A DNA stretch of 64,000 nt from Glycomyces tritici (GCF_030403505.1 NZ_JAUEMJ010000007.1:186001-250000); one strand, 5' to 3'. Shown: positions 50,008-58,694, numbered from the stretch's first letter. Numbers and translations are program-made. Notes: generated by a model from the sequence alone, not told the origin.

Positions 50008-51246
50008 CTAGAGGTCGGTGACGGGTACTCGCAGCTCGGCGGCTGATGCCTCGGGGTCCTCCTGCCCGCGGCGAGTAGGGGATCGGTCGGTCGTGTCGTC
50101 CTGCTGCGCGGTCGCGAGCAGGTGGAGTCCGGCGCGCTCGGGCCGGACGCCCGGACCGGCGGGATCCGCGTGGCGCGGTCTCGGGCCGAGTCCGGATACG
50201 GCTCCCTCATGGACGCGGACGCCCAGGCCGGGAGTGTCGCCGAGGACGAACGCGCCGTCCTCGATGTCGAGGTCGGCGGTGACGCCGACGGGCGGGCGCA
50301 GGTCCTGCAACTCGCTGACCAGGTGGTTCGGCACCGCGGTGGCGGCGTGCAGCAGGCCGACGGGCACGTTCCCGATCGGGCTCACCGGCAGGTCGAACGC
50401 GTGCGCCAGCGCGGCGGTGCGCAGGAAGTGCGTGACGCCGCCGACCGCGGAGGTCTGGACGATGTCGACCCCGCCCGCTTTGAGGAGCGGCCGGAACTGC
50501 TCCAGCCCGGTGAGGTTCTCGCCGGTGGCCACGGCGGCGCGCACGCCTCGGTGCACGGCCGCGAGGCCCTCGGCGTCCCAGCGCCGCACCGGTTCCTCGA
50601 TCCACGCGAGGTCGATGGTGCGTTCGAGCTCGCCGACGTGGCGCACGGCCTGCTTGCGCGACCACATCTCGTTCGCGTCGAGCATGAGGCCCGGCCGTTC
50701 GGCGCCCGCGTCGGCCAGGACCTCCCGCACCAGGGCGAGTCGGCGCCGGTCGTCCTCGACGTCGAGGCCGCCTTTGAGCTTCGCCGCCCGCAGGCCGCGC
50801 TCGGCGTACACGCGGTAGGCCGCGGCCAGGTCCTCGTCGTCGAGGCCGATGTCGAGCCCGGACGCGTAGGCGGGCACGACCCGGTCGCGTCCGCCGAGGA
50901 AGCGCCAGAGCGGCTCCTCGGCGGCCTGGGCCTTGAGGTCCCACAGGGCCGTGTCGAGCGCGCCGATGGTGGCGAACACGGCGCCGCCGTGCCCGGCCTT
51001 GAAGGTGTGCCGCAGCATCCGGTCGTACAGCGCGGTGACGCTCCGCGGGTCCTCGCCCTCGATCGCGGCGAAGACCGTCGCGATCTCCACATGCGAGCCG
51101 ATCCCGACGCCGGTGAGGCCGTCGTCGGTGTCCACCATGACGAGCGGGATGGTCGTGACGCCGTCGGCGAAGACGCCGTTGGCGTCGCCGACGGGCCGCG
51201 CCCACTCCTGGATCGTCGTCAGCGTGCGGTAACCGGTGATCCGCAT
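50008..51246 (-). CDS. Enolase-superfamily enzyme (mandelate racemase/muconate-lactonising type) with odd C-terminal tail
   Basis: 412 residues, ATG at 51246. The fold begins MRITGYRTLTTIQ; the barrel has the KxK motif (AAKLKGG), metal ligands in LDANEMW, WIEEPV and TGENL, and a later Asp in GGVDIVQTSAV. The His of the MR-type His-Asp dyad is absent (SPIGNVPVG), so the second base must differ. A lyase, racemase or dehydratase on an acid sugar is likely. The last ~55 residues (from about GLGPRPRHADP) are low-complexity and charged, unlike the family. It is the last gene of the importer operon 54302 to 50008. Confidence 0.8.
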   Translation of the reverse strand: MRITGYRTLTTIQEWARPVGDANGVFADGVTTIPLVMVDTDDGLTGVGIGSHVEIATVFAAIEGEDPRSVTALYDRMLRHTFKAGHGGAVFATIGALDTALWDLKAQAAEEPLWRFLGGRDRVVPAYASGLDIGLDDEDLAAAYRVYAERGLRAAKLKGGLDVEDDRRRLALVREVLADAGAERPGLMLDANEMWSRKQAVRHVGELERTIDLAWIEEPVRRWDAEGLAAVHRGVRAAVATGENLTGLEQFRPLLKAGGVDIVQTSAVGGVTHFLRTAALAHAFDLPVSPIGNVPVGLLHAATAVPNHLVSELQDLRPPVGVTADLDIEDGAFVLGDTPGLGVRVHEGAVSGLGPRPRHADPAGPGVRPERAGLHLLATAQQDDTTDRSPTRRGQEDPEASAAELRVPVTDL

Positions 51247-51247
51247 G

Positions 51248-52075
51248 TCATCCTTTCGTGGCGCCGGCGGTGACGCCGGCGGTGATCTGGCGCTGGAAGC
51301 AGAGGTAGAGCGCGAGCACCGGCACGGCCGCGATGAGCACGCCCCCGGCGAACGTGGGGATGTCCGCCGAGTACTGGCCGCGCAGCGAGGTGACCCCGAC
51401 CATGAGCGTGCGGTGCTCGGCCGAGGGCATCAGGAGCAGCGCGATGAGCACGTCGTTCCAGCAGAACAGGGCGTTGAGGATGCCCACCGAGAGGAGCGCG
51501 GGCCGCCCCAGCGGCAGCATGATCCGGCCGTAGACCCCGTACACGGAGTTGCCGTCGATGCGGGCGGCGTCGATGATCTCGGGCGGGATGCCGCTGTAGT
51601 AGCTGGTCATCAGGAACACCGTGAACGGCAGGAACTGCGCGGTGTAGGCCAGGATCAGCCCGGGGTAGGTGTCGATGAGACCGACCTGTCCCATGGTGCG
51701 GGCGAGCGGGACCATGATGACCTGGAACGGGATGAACAGCGCCGAGAGGATGGCGAGGAAGAGGAGCCGCGAGCCGCGGAATCGCAACTGGCTCAAGGCG
51801 AATCCGGCCATGGACCCGAAGAGCAGGAGGAGCGCGACCGCGCCGGTGACGACCAGGAGCGAGTTGGCGAGGTAGCGGCCCATGTCGGCGCTGGCCCAGG
51901 CGGTGGCGAACGCGTCCCAGCGCAGCCCCGTGGCCGGGGCGAAGCGGTCGAGCACGTACTCGTGCCGGGTCTTCATGGCGACGTTGGCCGTGAACACCAG
52001 CGGGTAGACGGTGGCGATCGCCAAGGCGGCCATGGGGACGGCGGCGAGCCAGCGGCCCGCGCGGAGCGGTGTCAT
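51248..52075 (-). CDS. CUT1 sugar ABC permease, second importer (MalG-like)
   Basis: 275 residues, ATG at 52075 sharing one base with the preceding TGA. MalG-like permease: helix one MAALAIATVYPLVF, EAA loop IIDAARIDGNSVYGVYGRI (in part), and C-terminal TAGVTAGATKG. It forms an importer with 52075-53031 and the binding protein 53034-54302. The next gene, the enolase-superfamily enzyme, starts one base after it ends, so transport and catabolism are co-expressed. Confidence 0.92.
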   Translation of the reverse strand: MTPLRAGRWLAAVPMAALAIATVYPLVFTANVAMKTRHEYVLDRFAPATGLRWDAFATAWASADMGRYLANSLLVVTGAVALLLLFGSMAGFALSQLRFRGSRLLFLAILSALFIPFQVIMVPLARTMGQVGLIDTYPGLILAYTAQFLPFTVFLMTSYYSGIPPEIIDAARIDGNSVYGVYGRIMLPLGRPALLSVGILNALFCWNDVLIALLLMPSAEHRTLMVGVTSLRGQYSADIPTFAGGVLIAAVPVLALYLCFQRQITAGVTAGATKG

Positions 52076-53031
52076 CAGTCCTCCCTCCCGGCTCGGCGCA
52101 GGACGGCGATCTGGGCCAGTCCGACGACGAGCATTACGCCGAAGAGCACTGTGGACGCGGCCGAGGCCATGGCCGGGCGTCCCATCTGGCCCTGCTGGAA
52201 CCAGATGTAGTACTCGGGCAGGTAGGTCGAGCCCTCGGGGCCGCCGCCGGTCATGACGTAGAGCAGGCCGAACATCGAGGTGAGCATGCCGATCATGGTG
52301 GTGACGACGACGAACTGGATGGTCCGCGAGAGACCGGGGACGATCACGTGCCGCACCACGCGCGGCAGGGAGGCGCCGTCGACGCGGGCCGCGTCGATCA
52401 ACGACGCGTCCAAGGTCGCGAACCCGGCGAGGAACACCACGAGCGCCATGCCGAAGGTGGCCCAGATGTGCACGCCAACGACGGCGAACATGGCGATGTC
52501 CGGGTCGCCGAGCCAGTCGACGGGTCCCAGGCCCAGGGCGCCCAGCAGCGCGTTGGCGGGGCCGTCGAAGGCGAGCAGCAGGTTGAAGATCGCGCCGATG
52601 ATCACCGGGGAGAGCACCGCGGGGAAGAAGTAGACGCCCCGGTACACCCGGTGCCCGGGCACCCGCAGGTAGATGAAGGTGGCGAGGAGCCCTGGGATCA
52701 GGACGGCCACGGGAAGGAGCAGGACCAGCAGGCCCACGTTCTTCATGGACGCCAGGAACAGCGGGTCGTCGAAGAGCGCGGTGTAGTTGTCCAGTCCGAC
52801 GGCCTGCCCGTTGCGGTCGCCGTCCCCGGTGAACGAGAAGTTCACGCCGAGGGCCAGCGGGTAGAGCCGGAACACGCCGATGATGAGCGCTGCGGGCGCG
52901 ATGAGCAGGTAGGGCGCGAGCCGCTCCGACCGGGACGTGCCCGCGGCGCCGCGCCCGGATCTCACGCGGCGCCGCGGTGTCGGGGTGCCGGTCCGGACGC
53001 TGGTCCGGACCGGCGAGGCGAGCTGGGGCAT
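52075..53031 (-). CDS. CUT1 sugar ABC permease, second importer (MalF-like)
   Basis: 318 residues, ATG at 53031, 2 bases after the binding-protein stop. The basic Arg-rich N terminus (VRTGTPTPRRRVRSGRG) precedes helix one APYLLIAPAALIIGVFRLYPL. The EAA loop is DAARVDGASLPRVVRHVIVP. Six helices are predicted. It pairs with the MalG-like permease to the left. No ATPase gene is in the operon. Confidence 0.92.
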   Translation of the reverse strand: MPQLASPVRTSVRTGTPTPRRRVRSGRGAAGTSRSERLAPYLLIAPAALIIGVFRLYPLALGVNFSFTGDGDRNGQAVGLDNYTALFDDPLFLASMKNVGLLVLLLPVAVLIPGLLATFIYLRVPGHRVYRGVYFFPAVLSPVIIGAIFNLLLAFDGPANALLGALGLGPVDWLGDPDIAMFAVVGVHIWATFGMALVVFLAGFATLDASLIDAARVDGASLPRVVRHVIVPGLSRTIQFVVVTTMIGMLTSMFGLLYVMTGGGPEGSTYLPEYYIWFQQGQMGRPAMASAASTVLFGVMLVVGLAQIAVLRRAGRED

Positions 53032-53033
53032 GC

Positions 53034-54302
53034 CTAGGCCGCCTGGTCGCTCTCGGCGAGCTGGGCGAGCGCGTCGTCCACAGTGACCGATCCGCTGAGG
53101 AGCTGCTGCGAGAGCCGCCCCATCAGTTCGAGGGTCTCGGCGGAGAGGGCCACGTGCAGTGCGGGCTTGCCCGTGGGGAGCTCGTCGACGATGGCGGCCG
53201 TGGCGGGACCGGCGCTGGAGGCGTCGATCGTGGTGTCGGCGGCGATCGCCCCGGCGTCGGCGTAGAACGCCTCGAGCGCCATGGTGGAGGAGAGCGAGCG
53301 GACCAGGTCGGCCGCCAGCTCGGGGTCCGCGGTCCACTCCGCGACGCCGTACCCGATGCCGCCGTCGTACGGCATGTTCGGCGCGGCGTCGGGATTGACC
53401 AGCGGTGCGGGCATGACGCCGACGTTCTCGGCGCCGAGGAACTCGCTGAAGTCCTTCCAGTGGCCCACATCGGACATGAGGCCGATGACGTGGGCGGCGT
53501 CCCCGGCGTCGAAGATCGCGAACTCGTCGTTGAACATCGCGGTGGAGTTCACGCCGTCGTTGTTGAGCCCGGCCTGGTCGGTCTCGGCCCACAGCTCGAA
53601 GATCCGCTTCACGCCCGGTGAGGTCCAGTCGCGGTCGCCCTCGATCCACGCGTCGTACTCGTCGGGGGTGAGCACGCCCGAGCCGAGGCCCGAGAGGAAG
53701 AACTGGATGCCGAAGCCCTCCTTGTTGCCCATGGCGAAGCAGTCAGCGCCGGTGGCCTCCGTGAGCTGCTCGCAGTTCGCGAGGAACTCCTCCCAGGTGG
53801 CGGCGGGCGCCTCGGGGTCGAGCCCGGCTTCGGCGTACAGCGCCTTGTTGTAGTAGATCGGGTGGCCCTGCAGGGTCACGGGCGCGGCGTAGACGTGCCC
53901 GTCTGCGGAGAAGGCCTCCCAGCCGGCCAGGCGGTCCATGTCGTCGGCGAGGTACTCCTCAAGGGGCAGCAGTGCATCGGTGCGGTCGCGCAGCTGGCCG
54001 CCGCCGTTGAAGAGCATCACGTCAGGGCCTTCGCCGGACTGGATCGCGGTGCCCAGCAGGTTGTAGTACTGGTCGAACGGCTGGGCCACGAACTCGACCT
54101 CGACGTCCGGGTGCTTCCGGGCGAAGTCGGCCTTCGCCTCCTCGATGTAGGACTTGGCGGTCTCGTCGCCGGACTTCCAGTCCCAGACCACGAGGGTGCC
54201 GCTGTCGCCGCCTTCGGAGGAGTCCGGTCCGGCCGCGCTGCCGCATCCGTAGAGCGCGAGGGGCGCTACCAGGGCGGTCGACCACAGTGCTCGTCGCTTC
54301 AT
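53034..54302 (-). CDS. Sugar-binding lipoprotein of the second importer
   Basis: 422 residues, ATG at 54302. A lipoprotein signal with lipobox ALYGC (Cys at about residue 20). Family 1 solute-binding protein: LVVWDWKSGDE at the first strand, PVTLQGHPIYYNKALYAEAG and ADCFAMGNKEGFGIQFF in the cleft. First gene of the operon, transcribed from a promoter (TTGACG at 54387-54382, TACGTT at 54364-54359, 17-bp spacing) that overlaps a GntR-type operator. The gene upstream, on the opposite strand, is the GntR regulator. Confidence 0.92.
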   Translation of the reverse strand: MKRRALWSTALVAPLALYGCGSAAGPDSSEGGDSGTLVVWDWKSGDETAKSYIEEAKADFARKHPDVEVEFVAQPFDQYYNLLGTAIQSGEGPDVMLFNGGGQLRDRTDALLPLEEYLADDMDRLAGWEAFSADGHVYAAPVTLQGHPIYYNKALYAEAGLDPEAPAATWEEFLANCEQLTEATGADCFAMGNKEGFGIQFFLSGLGSGVLTPDEYDAWIEGDRDWTSPGVKRIFELWAETDQAGLNNDGVNSTAMFNDEFAIFDAGDAAHVIGLMSDVGHWKDFSEFLGAENVGVMPAPLVNPDAAPNMPYDGGIGYGVAEWTADPELAADLVRSLSSTMALEAFYADAGAIAADTTIDASSAGPATAAIVDELPTGKPALHVALSAETLELMGRLSQQLLSGSVTVDDALAQLAESDQAA

Positions 54303-54358
54303 TGCAGGTCACTCTCTGTAGGGGCGCCGGAGGGGTCCGGCTCACAGGGTCGCCAGTA

Positions 54359-54387
54359 AACGTAACTTGTATGACGTCTTACGTCAA
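54359..54387 (-). promoter_or_regulatory. Promoter of the second importer, overlapping a GntR-type operator
   Basis: On the leftward strand TTGACG (54387-54382), 17-bp spacer and TACGTT (54364-54359) form a sigma-70-type promoter. The perfect inverted repeat TGACGT-CTT-ACGTCA (54372-54386) covers the -35 edge and spacer, so a bound repressor would block transcription. On the rightward strand TATACT at 54401-54406 could be the -10 box of the GntR gene. Confidence 0.7.
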
Positions 54388-54441
54388 TGGAGTCATGCCG
54401 TATACTGGCGGCGATCCCGAAAGCGCCGGACGGAGGACCGA

Positions 54442-55212
54442 ATGACGGCATTGCAGCGGCCCGCCGCGCAGGAGCCCGCGCCCCCCGCCTGGTCGCGCCG
54501 GCCCGCGAACCTGGCGAAGGCCGTGACCGAGGAGCTGGTCCGCCGCGTCGTGCGCGGCGACTACCCGCCCGGGTCCGCGCTCCCCGCCGAGCACGCCCTC
54601 TGCGCCACGTTCTCCGTGAGCCGCACCGTGGTCCGCGAGGCCGTGAAGGTCCTCCAGGAGAAGGGCCTGGTGCAGATCCGCCAGGGCTCGGGCACCGCCG
54701 TGCTGCCCTCGACCTCCTGGAACCTGCTCGACGAACTCGTGCTCGCCGCGACCATCGACGACGACGCGACCCTCGGCATCCTCGACGACCTCGTCGTCAC
54801 CCGGCGCCTCCTCGAGTCCGACATGGCGAACGTGGCCGCCCGCGCCGCGGACCAGGGCGCCCTCGACCGCATGCGCGACCTCGTCGACCGCATGGACGAG
54901 CTGGTGGACGACCCGGAGTCCTACCACGAGCACGACCGCGCCTTCCATGACACGGTCATGCGCGCCTCGGGCAACCGCATCGCGCGCGCCGTCGTGCGCT
55001 CCCTGGAGAGCCAGGTCATCAACACCTCGAGCTACATGGGACGGACCGAGCGCTCCCTCTGCGAGGCCTCGAACCGCGGCCACCGCCGCATCTGCGAGCG
55101 CATCACCGCCCGCGACCCCGAAGGCGCCGCCGAGGCGATGTACGCCCACATCACGGAGGCCTGGCTGGTCCGCCGCAGCGCGCAGGGCGACCCCGACCGC
55201 CTGGCGCGCTGA
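54442..55212 (+). CDS. GntR-family (FadR-type) transcriptional regulator
   Basis: 256 residues from the ATG at 54442 behind GGAGGA; an upstream in-frame start has no ribosome site and runs through the promoter. The winged helix-turn-helix is AVTEELVRRVVRGDYPPGSALPAEHALCATFSVSRTVVREAVKVL (in part: PAEHALCATFSVSRTVVREA). The C-terminal all-helical FCD domain with metal-binding residues (Asp in LESDMANVAARA, His in HEHDRAFHDTVM, His near SSYMGRTERSL and RGHRRICERI) senses an organic acid or sugar acid. It is divergent from the importer operon and should control it through 54372-54386. Confidence 0.9.
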   Translation: MTALQRPAAQEPAPPAWSRRPANLAKAVTEELVRRVVRGDYPPGSALPAEHALCATFSVSRTVVREAVKVLQEKGLVQIRQGSGTAVLPSTSWNLLDELVLAATIDDDATLGILDDLVVTRRLLESDMANVAARAADQGALDRMRDLVDRMDELVDDPESYHEHDRAFHDTVMRASGNRIARAVVRSLESQVINTSSYMGRTERSLCEASNRGHRRICERITARDPEGAAEAMYAHITEAWLVRRSAQGDPDRLAR

Positions 55213-55289
55213 ACCACCGCGGAGTGATCGGATGTATCGCACTCCGCGGCAAGGACATTGGACCCTAAACTTCTGGAACCTCCCGGGTA

Positions 55290-55317
55290 TTGACCGCATA
55301 GATCCAATTTATATAGA
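55290..55317 (+). promoter_or_regulatory. Promoter of the CE1 esterase gene
   Basis: TTGACC (55290-55295), 16-bp spacer, TATAGA (55312-55317) in an AT-rich patch of an otherwise GC-rich region, 157 bases before the esterase start. No clear operator palindrome is seen beside it. Confidence 0.6.
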
Positions 55318-55473
55318 CTATCGTCGATATTCAAGGCACTGCACGGCCTGATTCCCTGCGTCGACTGGGAGCGATTCCAGCTGGCGCTCGGCCGCACCCT
55401 CCGCAGCAGCGGACCTCTCATGCGATGCCGCCCCGCAGGTCTCAACGAGCCTGACCACAAGGAGTTCCGTCCT

Positions 55474-56787
55474 ATGTCGAGATTCAGAACCGCTCTCGCG
55501 TGCCTCGCGGCCGCGATCGTCGTGGCAACGGCCGGAGGTGCGTCGGCGCAGGCCGCCGAAGCGCCCCAGGCCGTCGGCGCCGCCGACGTCTCCGCGGCGG
55601 CCAGCACCGGCTGCGGCAAGGCCCCCACCCTCAACAGCGGCACCCACACCATCCAGAGCAGCGGCCAGAACCGCAGCTTCATCCTGAAGGTCCCCGCCAA
55701 CTACGACCGCAACAAGCCGCACAAGCTGATCTTCGGCAACCACTGGTGGGGCGGCACCGCCCAGCAGGTCGCCGGAGGCGGCTCGGACGGCGCCGTCTAC
55801 GCCCACTACGGGCTCGACGCGCTCTCGGGCGGCTCGGCGATCTTCGTCGCCCCGCAGGGCCTCGACAACGCCTGGGCCAACCCCAATGGCCGCGACATCA
55901 CCTTCTTCGACGACATGATCCGCCGCATCGAGGCCGACCTCTGCGTCGACGAGTCGCAGCGGTTCTCCCTCGGCTTCAGCTACGGCGGGGCGATCAGCTA
56001 CGCCCTCGCCTGCGCGCGGCCGGACGTGTTCCGCGCGGTCATCGCCATCGCCGTCCCGGGCCCGGTCAGCGGCTGCAGCGGCGGCACGGGTTCCGTGGCG
56101 TACTTCGGCATCCAGGGTGTCACCGACTCCATGCCCAACGCCCGGTCGATGCGCGACCGGTTCGTGGCCAACAACGGCTGCGCGGCGATGAGCCCGCGCG
56201 AGCCCGCCTCGGGCAGCGGCACCCACATCACCTCCAACTACTCCTGCCGCGCAGGCGAGCCGGTCCGCTGGGCCGCCTTCGACGGCGGGCACCAGCAGGG
56301 CCCGGTGGACGGCTGCACGGGCTGCGAGAGCGGCGCCCGCAGCTGGGTGAAGAACGAGGTCTGGAACTTCATCAGCCAGTTCGGCACCAGCACCCCCACG
56401 GAGACCGACCAGGTGCGCAACAACGCGGCGAACCGCTGCCTCGACGTTGCGGCCCAGTCGACCTCGAACGGCGCCCTGACGCAGCTGTGGGACTGCCACA
56501 CCGGTGCGAACCAGCAGTGGACGCGGACCTCGGCCAAGCAGCTGAACGTCTACGGCAACAAGTGCCTCGACGCTGAAGGCGCGGGCACGGCCCCCGGCAC
56601 CCGGGTCATCATCTGGGACTGCCACAGCGGGACGAACCAGCAGTGGAACGTGAACGCCGACGGCACCGTCACCGGCGTCGCGTCGGGCCTGTGCCTGGCG
56701 ACCGCGAACAACGGCACCGCCAACGGCACCGGCGTGGTCCTGGCGAGCTGCAACGGCTCGAACGGCCAGAAGTGGACCTTCGTCTAG
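55474..56787 (+). CDS. Secreted CE1-type esterase (feruloyl/acetyl-xylan) with ricin-type domain
   Basis: 437 residues from the ATG at 55474 with AAGGAG nine bases upstream. A signal peptide ends near SAQAAEA. The alpha/beta-hydrolase domain (about 45-300) resembles CE1 / PHB-depolymerase-like feruloyl and acetyl-xylan esterases: GQNRSFILKVPANYD, FGNHWWGGTA, and the nucleophile Ser169 in LGFSYGGAIS; the His is probably in FDGGHQQGPVDG. The C-terminal ~125 residues form a ricin-type beta-trefoil (NRCLDV, NKCLDA, GLCLAT and QQW repeats). It probably removes ester side groups from plant xylan. It ends at a strong terminator. Confidence 0.85.
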   Translation: MSRFRTALACLAAAIVVATAGGASAQAAEAPQAVGAADVSAAASTGCGKAPTLNSGTHTIQSSGQNRSFILKVPANYDRNKPHKLIFGNHWWGGTAQQVAGGGSDGAVYAHYGLDALSGGSAIFVAPQGLDNAWANPNGRDITFFDDMIRRIEADLCVDESQRFSLGFSYGGAISYALACARPDVFRAVIAIAVPGPVSGCSGGTGSVAYFGIQGVTDSMPNARSMRDRFVANNGCAAMSPREPASGSGTHITSNYSCRAGEPVRWAAFDGGHQQGPVDGCTGCESGARSWVKNEVWNFISQFGTSTPTETDQVRNNAANRCLDVAAQSTSNGALTQLWDCHTGANQQWTRTSAKQLNVYGNKCLDAEGAGTAPGTRVIIWDCHSGTNQQWNVNADGTVTGVASGLCLATANNGTANGTGVVLASCNGSNGQKWTFV

Positions 56788-56824
56788 CACCACCGACGGC
56801 GTACTCTCAGCGCCGCGCATGAGT

Positions 56825-56854
56825 GAACGGGCCTCCCTCGCGGGAGGCCCGTTC
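56825..56854. terminator. Bidirectional terminator between esterase and GH43 genes
   Basis: Perfect 13-bp arms GAACGGGCCTCCC / GGGAGGCCCGTTC (56825-56837, 56842-56854) around a TCGC loop, between convergent stops at 56787 and 56864; followed by TT in both directions. Confidence 0.88.
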
Positions 56855-56863
56855 TGCCGCGCC

Positions 56864-58264
56864 TTAGACGGTGAAGCGCCAGTGATCCACATTGAACAGG
56901 TATCCGCTGCCGCCGGTGAACTTCAGGTACAGGTCACGGGTGCCGGTCGCGCCGCTGACCGGGCACGAGACGTCCGCCCAGTTCTGCCACCCGCCGGTGC
57001 CCGACACGGTGCACCTGCCCACGACCGGGCCGTTCGGTCCGTCGACCCGCAGCTCGATCGTGCCGCCGCCGGTCGCCGAGGCCACCCGCGCGGTGAACTG
57101 CCGCGCTCCGGTCCCGAAGGCCGCGCCCTTGACCTTGATCGAGTCCCCGTTCTCGATCCAGCCGACGTTCATGCCGCCCGCGCTCGAGCGCTCGGTCTCG
57201 ACCCCCGTGGCCCAGGCGATCGTCTCGGCCTCCTGGCGCACATAGGGATTGAGGGTCCCCACCTGCGGCGCCCCGGCCGTGGTCATGTTGATCTGGGGAA
57301 TCGTCCCGTCAGGGTTGTACGTGAACTTCTCCACGGCCACCGACCTGGTGAAACCGCCGCCGCCCGGCAGCGCGCCGTTGTGGTAGAAGAAGTACGACGA
57401 GCCCTTGAAGTCGATGATCCCGGGGTGGTTGGTGAAGCTCGAGCCCTGCGTGGGCATCACCGTGCCCCGGTAGGTCCACGGCCCGGTCGGACCCGGCGCG
57501 GTCGAGTAGGCGATGTGCTCGGAGCAGCACTGCGCCGCGTACACGTTGTAGTACAGCGATCCTCGCTTGTAGACCCACGGCCCCTCCTCGTACAGCGTCG
57601 GCCGGTCCGTGCTCCCCGGGCGGGTGCCGAAGCCCTGGGTGGTGAGCGGGATCTTCGTGGGGGAGCCCGAGTAGGAGATCATGTCGGCGTTGAGCTTCAC
57701 GTACCAGAGGTTCGGGTTGCCCCAGTACAGGTAGGCCTGGCCGTCGGTGTCGATGAAGACCGTGGGGTCGATCTCGCCGTTCTGGACCAGCGGGCGCCCG
57801 AGGGCGTCCCGGAACGGCCCGGTGGGGCTGTCCGCCACGGCCACCCCGATGGCGGGCCTGCCGGTGGCGTCGTTGATGACCGGCACGTACCAGTAGAACT
57901 TGCCGTTGCGCTCCACGGCCTGGCCGGCCCACGCGTCCTGGCGCGCCCAGGAGAACGTGTCGAGGTTGAGCGGCGAGCCGTGGTCGGTCCAGTTGACCAT
58001 GTCGTCGGAGGACCAGACCCGCCACTCCTTCATGGTGAACCAGGTCGAGCCGTCCTCGTCGTGGCCGGTGTAGAGGTAGACGCGGCCGTTGTGGACCAGG
58101 GGCGCGGGGTCGGCGGTGTAGATGGTCTGGACGATCGGATTGTCGGCCCGCGCGGGGGAGGGCGACGGATCGGCGGCGGTGCTCAGCAGGGCCGCGACGA
58201 CCACGGCGACGACGGCCGCTGCGATCGCGGCCGGCCGGCGCCGGGTGGCATTCGGGGTCTTCAT
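56864..58264 (-). CDS. Secreted GH43 glycosidase with CBM6-like module
   Basis: 466 residues from the ATG at 58264 behind GGAGAGG. A signal region AAVVAVVVAALLSTA is followed by the five-blade GH43 propeller: the base Asp in TADPAPLVHNGR, the pKa-modulating Asp in GEIDPTVFIDTDG, and the acid Glu probably in YEEGPWVYKR. A C-terminal CBM6-like beta-sandwich (about 340-466) ends YLFNVDHWRF. Family members are beta-xylosidases or alpha-L-arabinofuranosidases; the CBM6 supports arabinoxylan. Its promoter is TTTACA (58393-58388), 17 bp, TACCCT (58370-58365). Confidence 0.9.
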   Translation of the reverse strand: MKTPNATRRRPAAIAAAVVAVVVAALLSTAADPSPSPARADNPIVQTIYTADPAPLVHNGRVYLYTGHDEDGSTWFTMKEWRVWSSDDMVNWTDHGSPLNLDTFSWARQDAWAGQAVERNGKFYWYVPVINDATGRPAIGVAVADSPTGPFRDALGRPLVQNGEIDPTVFIDTDGQAYLYWGNPNLWYVKLNADMISYSGSPTKIPLTTQGFGTRPGSTDRPTLYEEGPWVYKRGSLYYNVYAAQCCSEHIAYSTAPGPTGPWTYRGTVMPTQGSSFTNHPGIIDFKGSSYFFYHNGALPGGGGFTRSVAVEKFTYNPDGTIPQINMTTAGAPQVGTLNPYVRQEAETIAWATGVETERSSAGGMNVGWIENGDSIKVKGAAFGTGARQFTARVASATGGGTIELRVDGPNGPVVGRCTVSGTGGWQNWADVSCPVSGATGTRDLYLKFTGGSGYLFNVDHWRFTV

Positions 58265-58694
58265 GGGAAACCTCTCCGGCGCTCGCGCGCCACAGGTGTC
58301 ACGCAGGAATCTCGGACGCCCTCGAAACTTTCGACTGATGTGTCGAAAACAAGGGCTACAGGTCAGGGTATCCATAGTGTCTAGATATGTAAATAGGTCG
58401 ATATCTGACTCGAGGTTGCGTGTGCCCGCGACCTGGGAGTCTCATCATGCGGGCGGAGAGATCTGATCAATGACCGCGTCAATTCAGAAGGCACCGCCCA
58501 AATCCGGACACAAGGCGAGATTGAAGATCGCTCCCATAGAAGAGATCAGATCTTTCGGCGTTCGATGTATTGACGGATCTGATTCCTCGTATCTATCGTG
58601 AACGTTCACGAAGTCCAGGTCGCAAAGGAGCGAGCGTGCGAGTGACGAATGGAGAGCGCCCCCGGCAGGCGCGCGGAGCGAAGGCGGCGATGCG
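58265..58694. promoter_or_regulatory. Divergent control region between GH43 and the third importer (430 bases)
   Basis: No gene. It contains a leftward promoter (TTTACA 58393-58388, TACCCT 58370-58365). Downstream of it lies an inverted repeat TCGAAA-C-TTTCGA (58322-58334) and a TCGAAAACA half-site (58343-58351) like those of the LacI sites at 20-23.5 kb. Nearer the importer it has the palindrome 58597-58610 (separate entry) and a TTGACG at 58570-58575. Much of it is less GC-rich than the genes. Confidence 0.6.
58597..58610. promoter_or_regulatory. Perfect 14-bp LacI-type operator of the third importer
   Basis: CGTGAACGTTCACG is a perfect palindrome centred on CG, as LacI-family operators are, 85 bases before the importer's first start and just after a TTGACG (58570-58575) with TATCGT at 58594-58599. 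The LacI protein at 63552, at the end of the same operon, is the likely binder. Confidence 0.75.

Noticed and set aside
47568..56787. Repeated ricin-type domains as evidence for recent duplication between the three secreted enzymes
   Set aside because: The modules are only moderately alike and this domain is common on actinobacterial secreted hydrolases.
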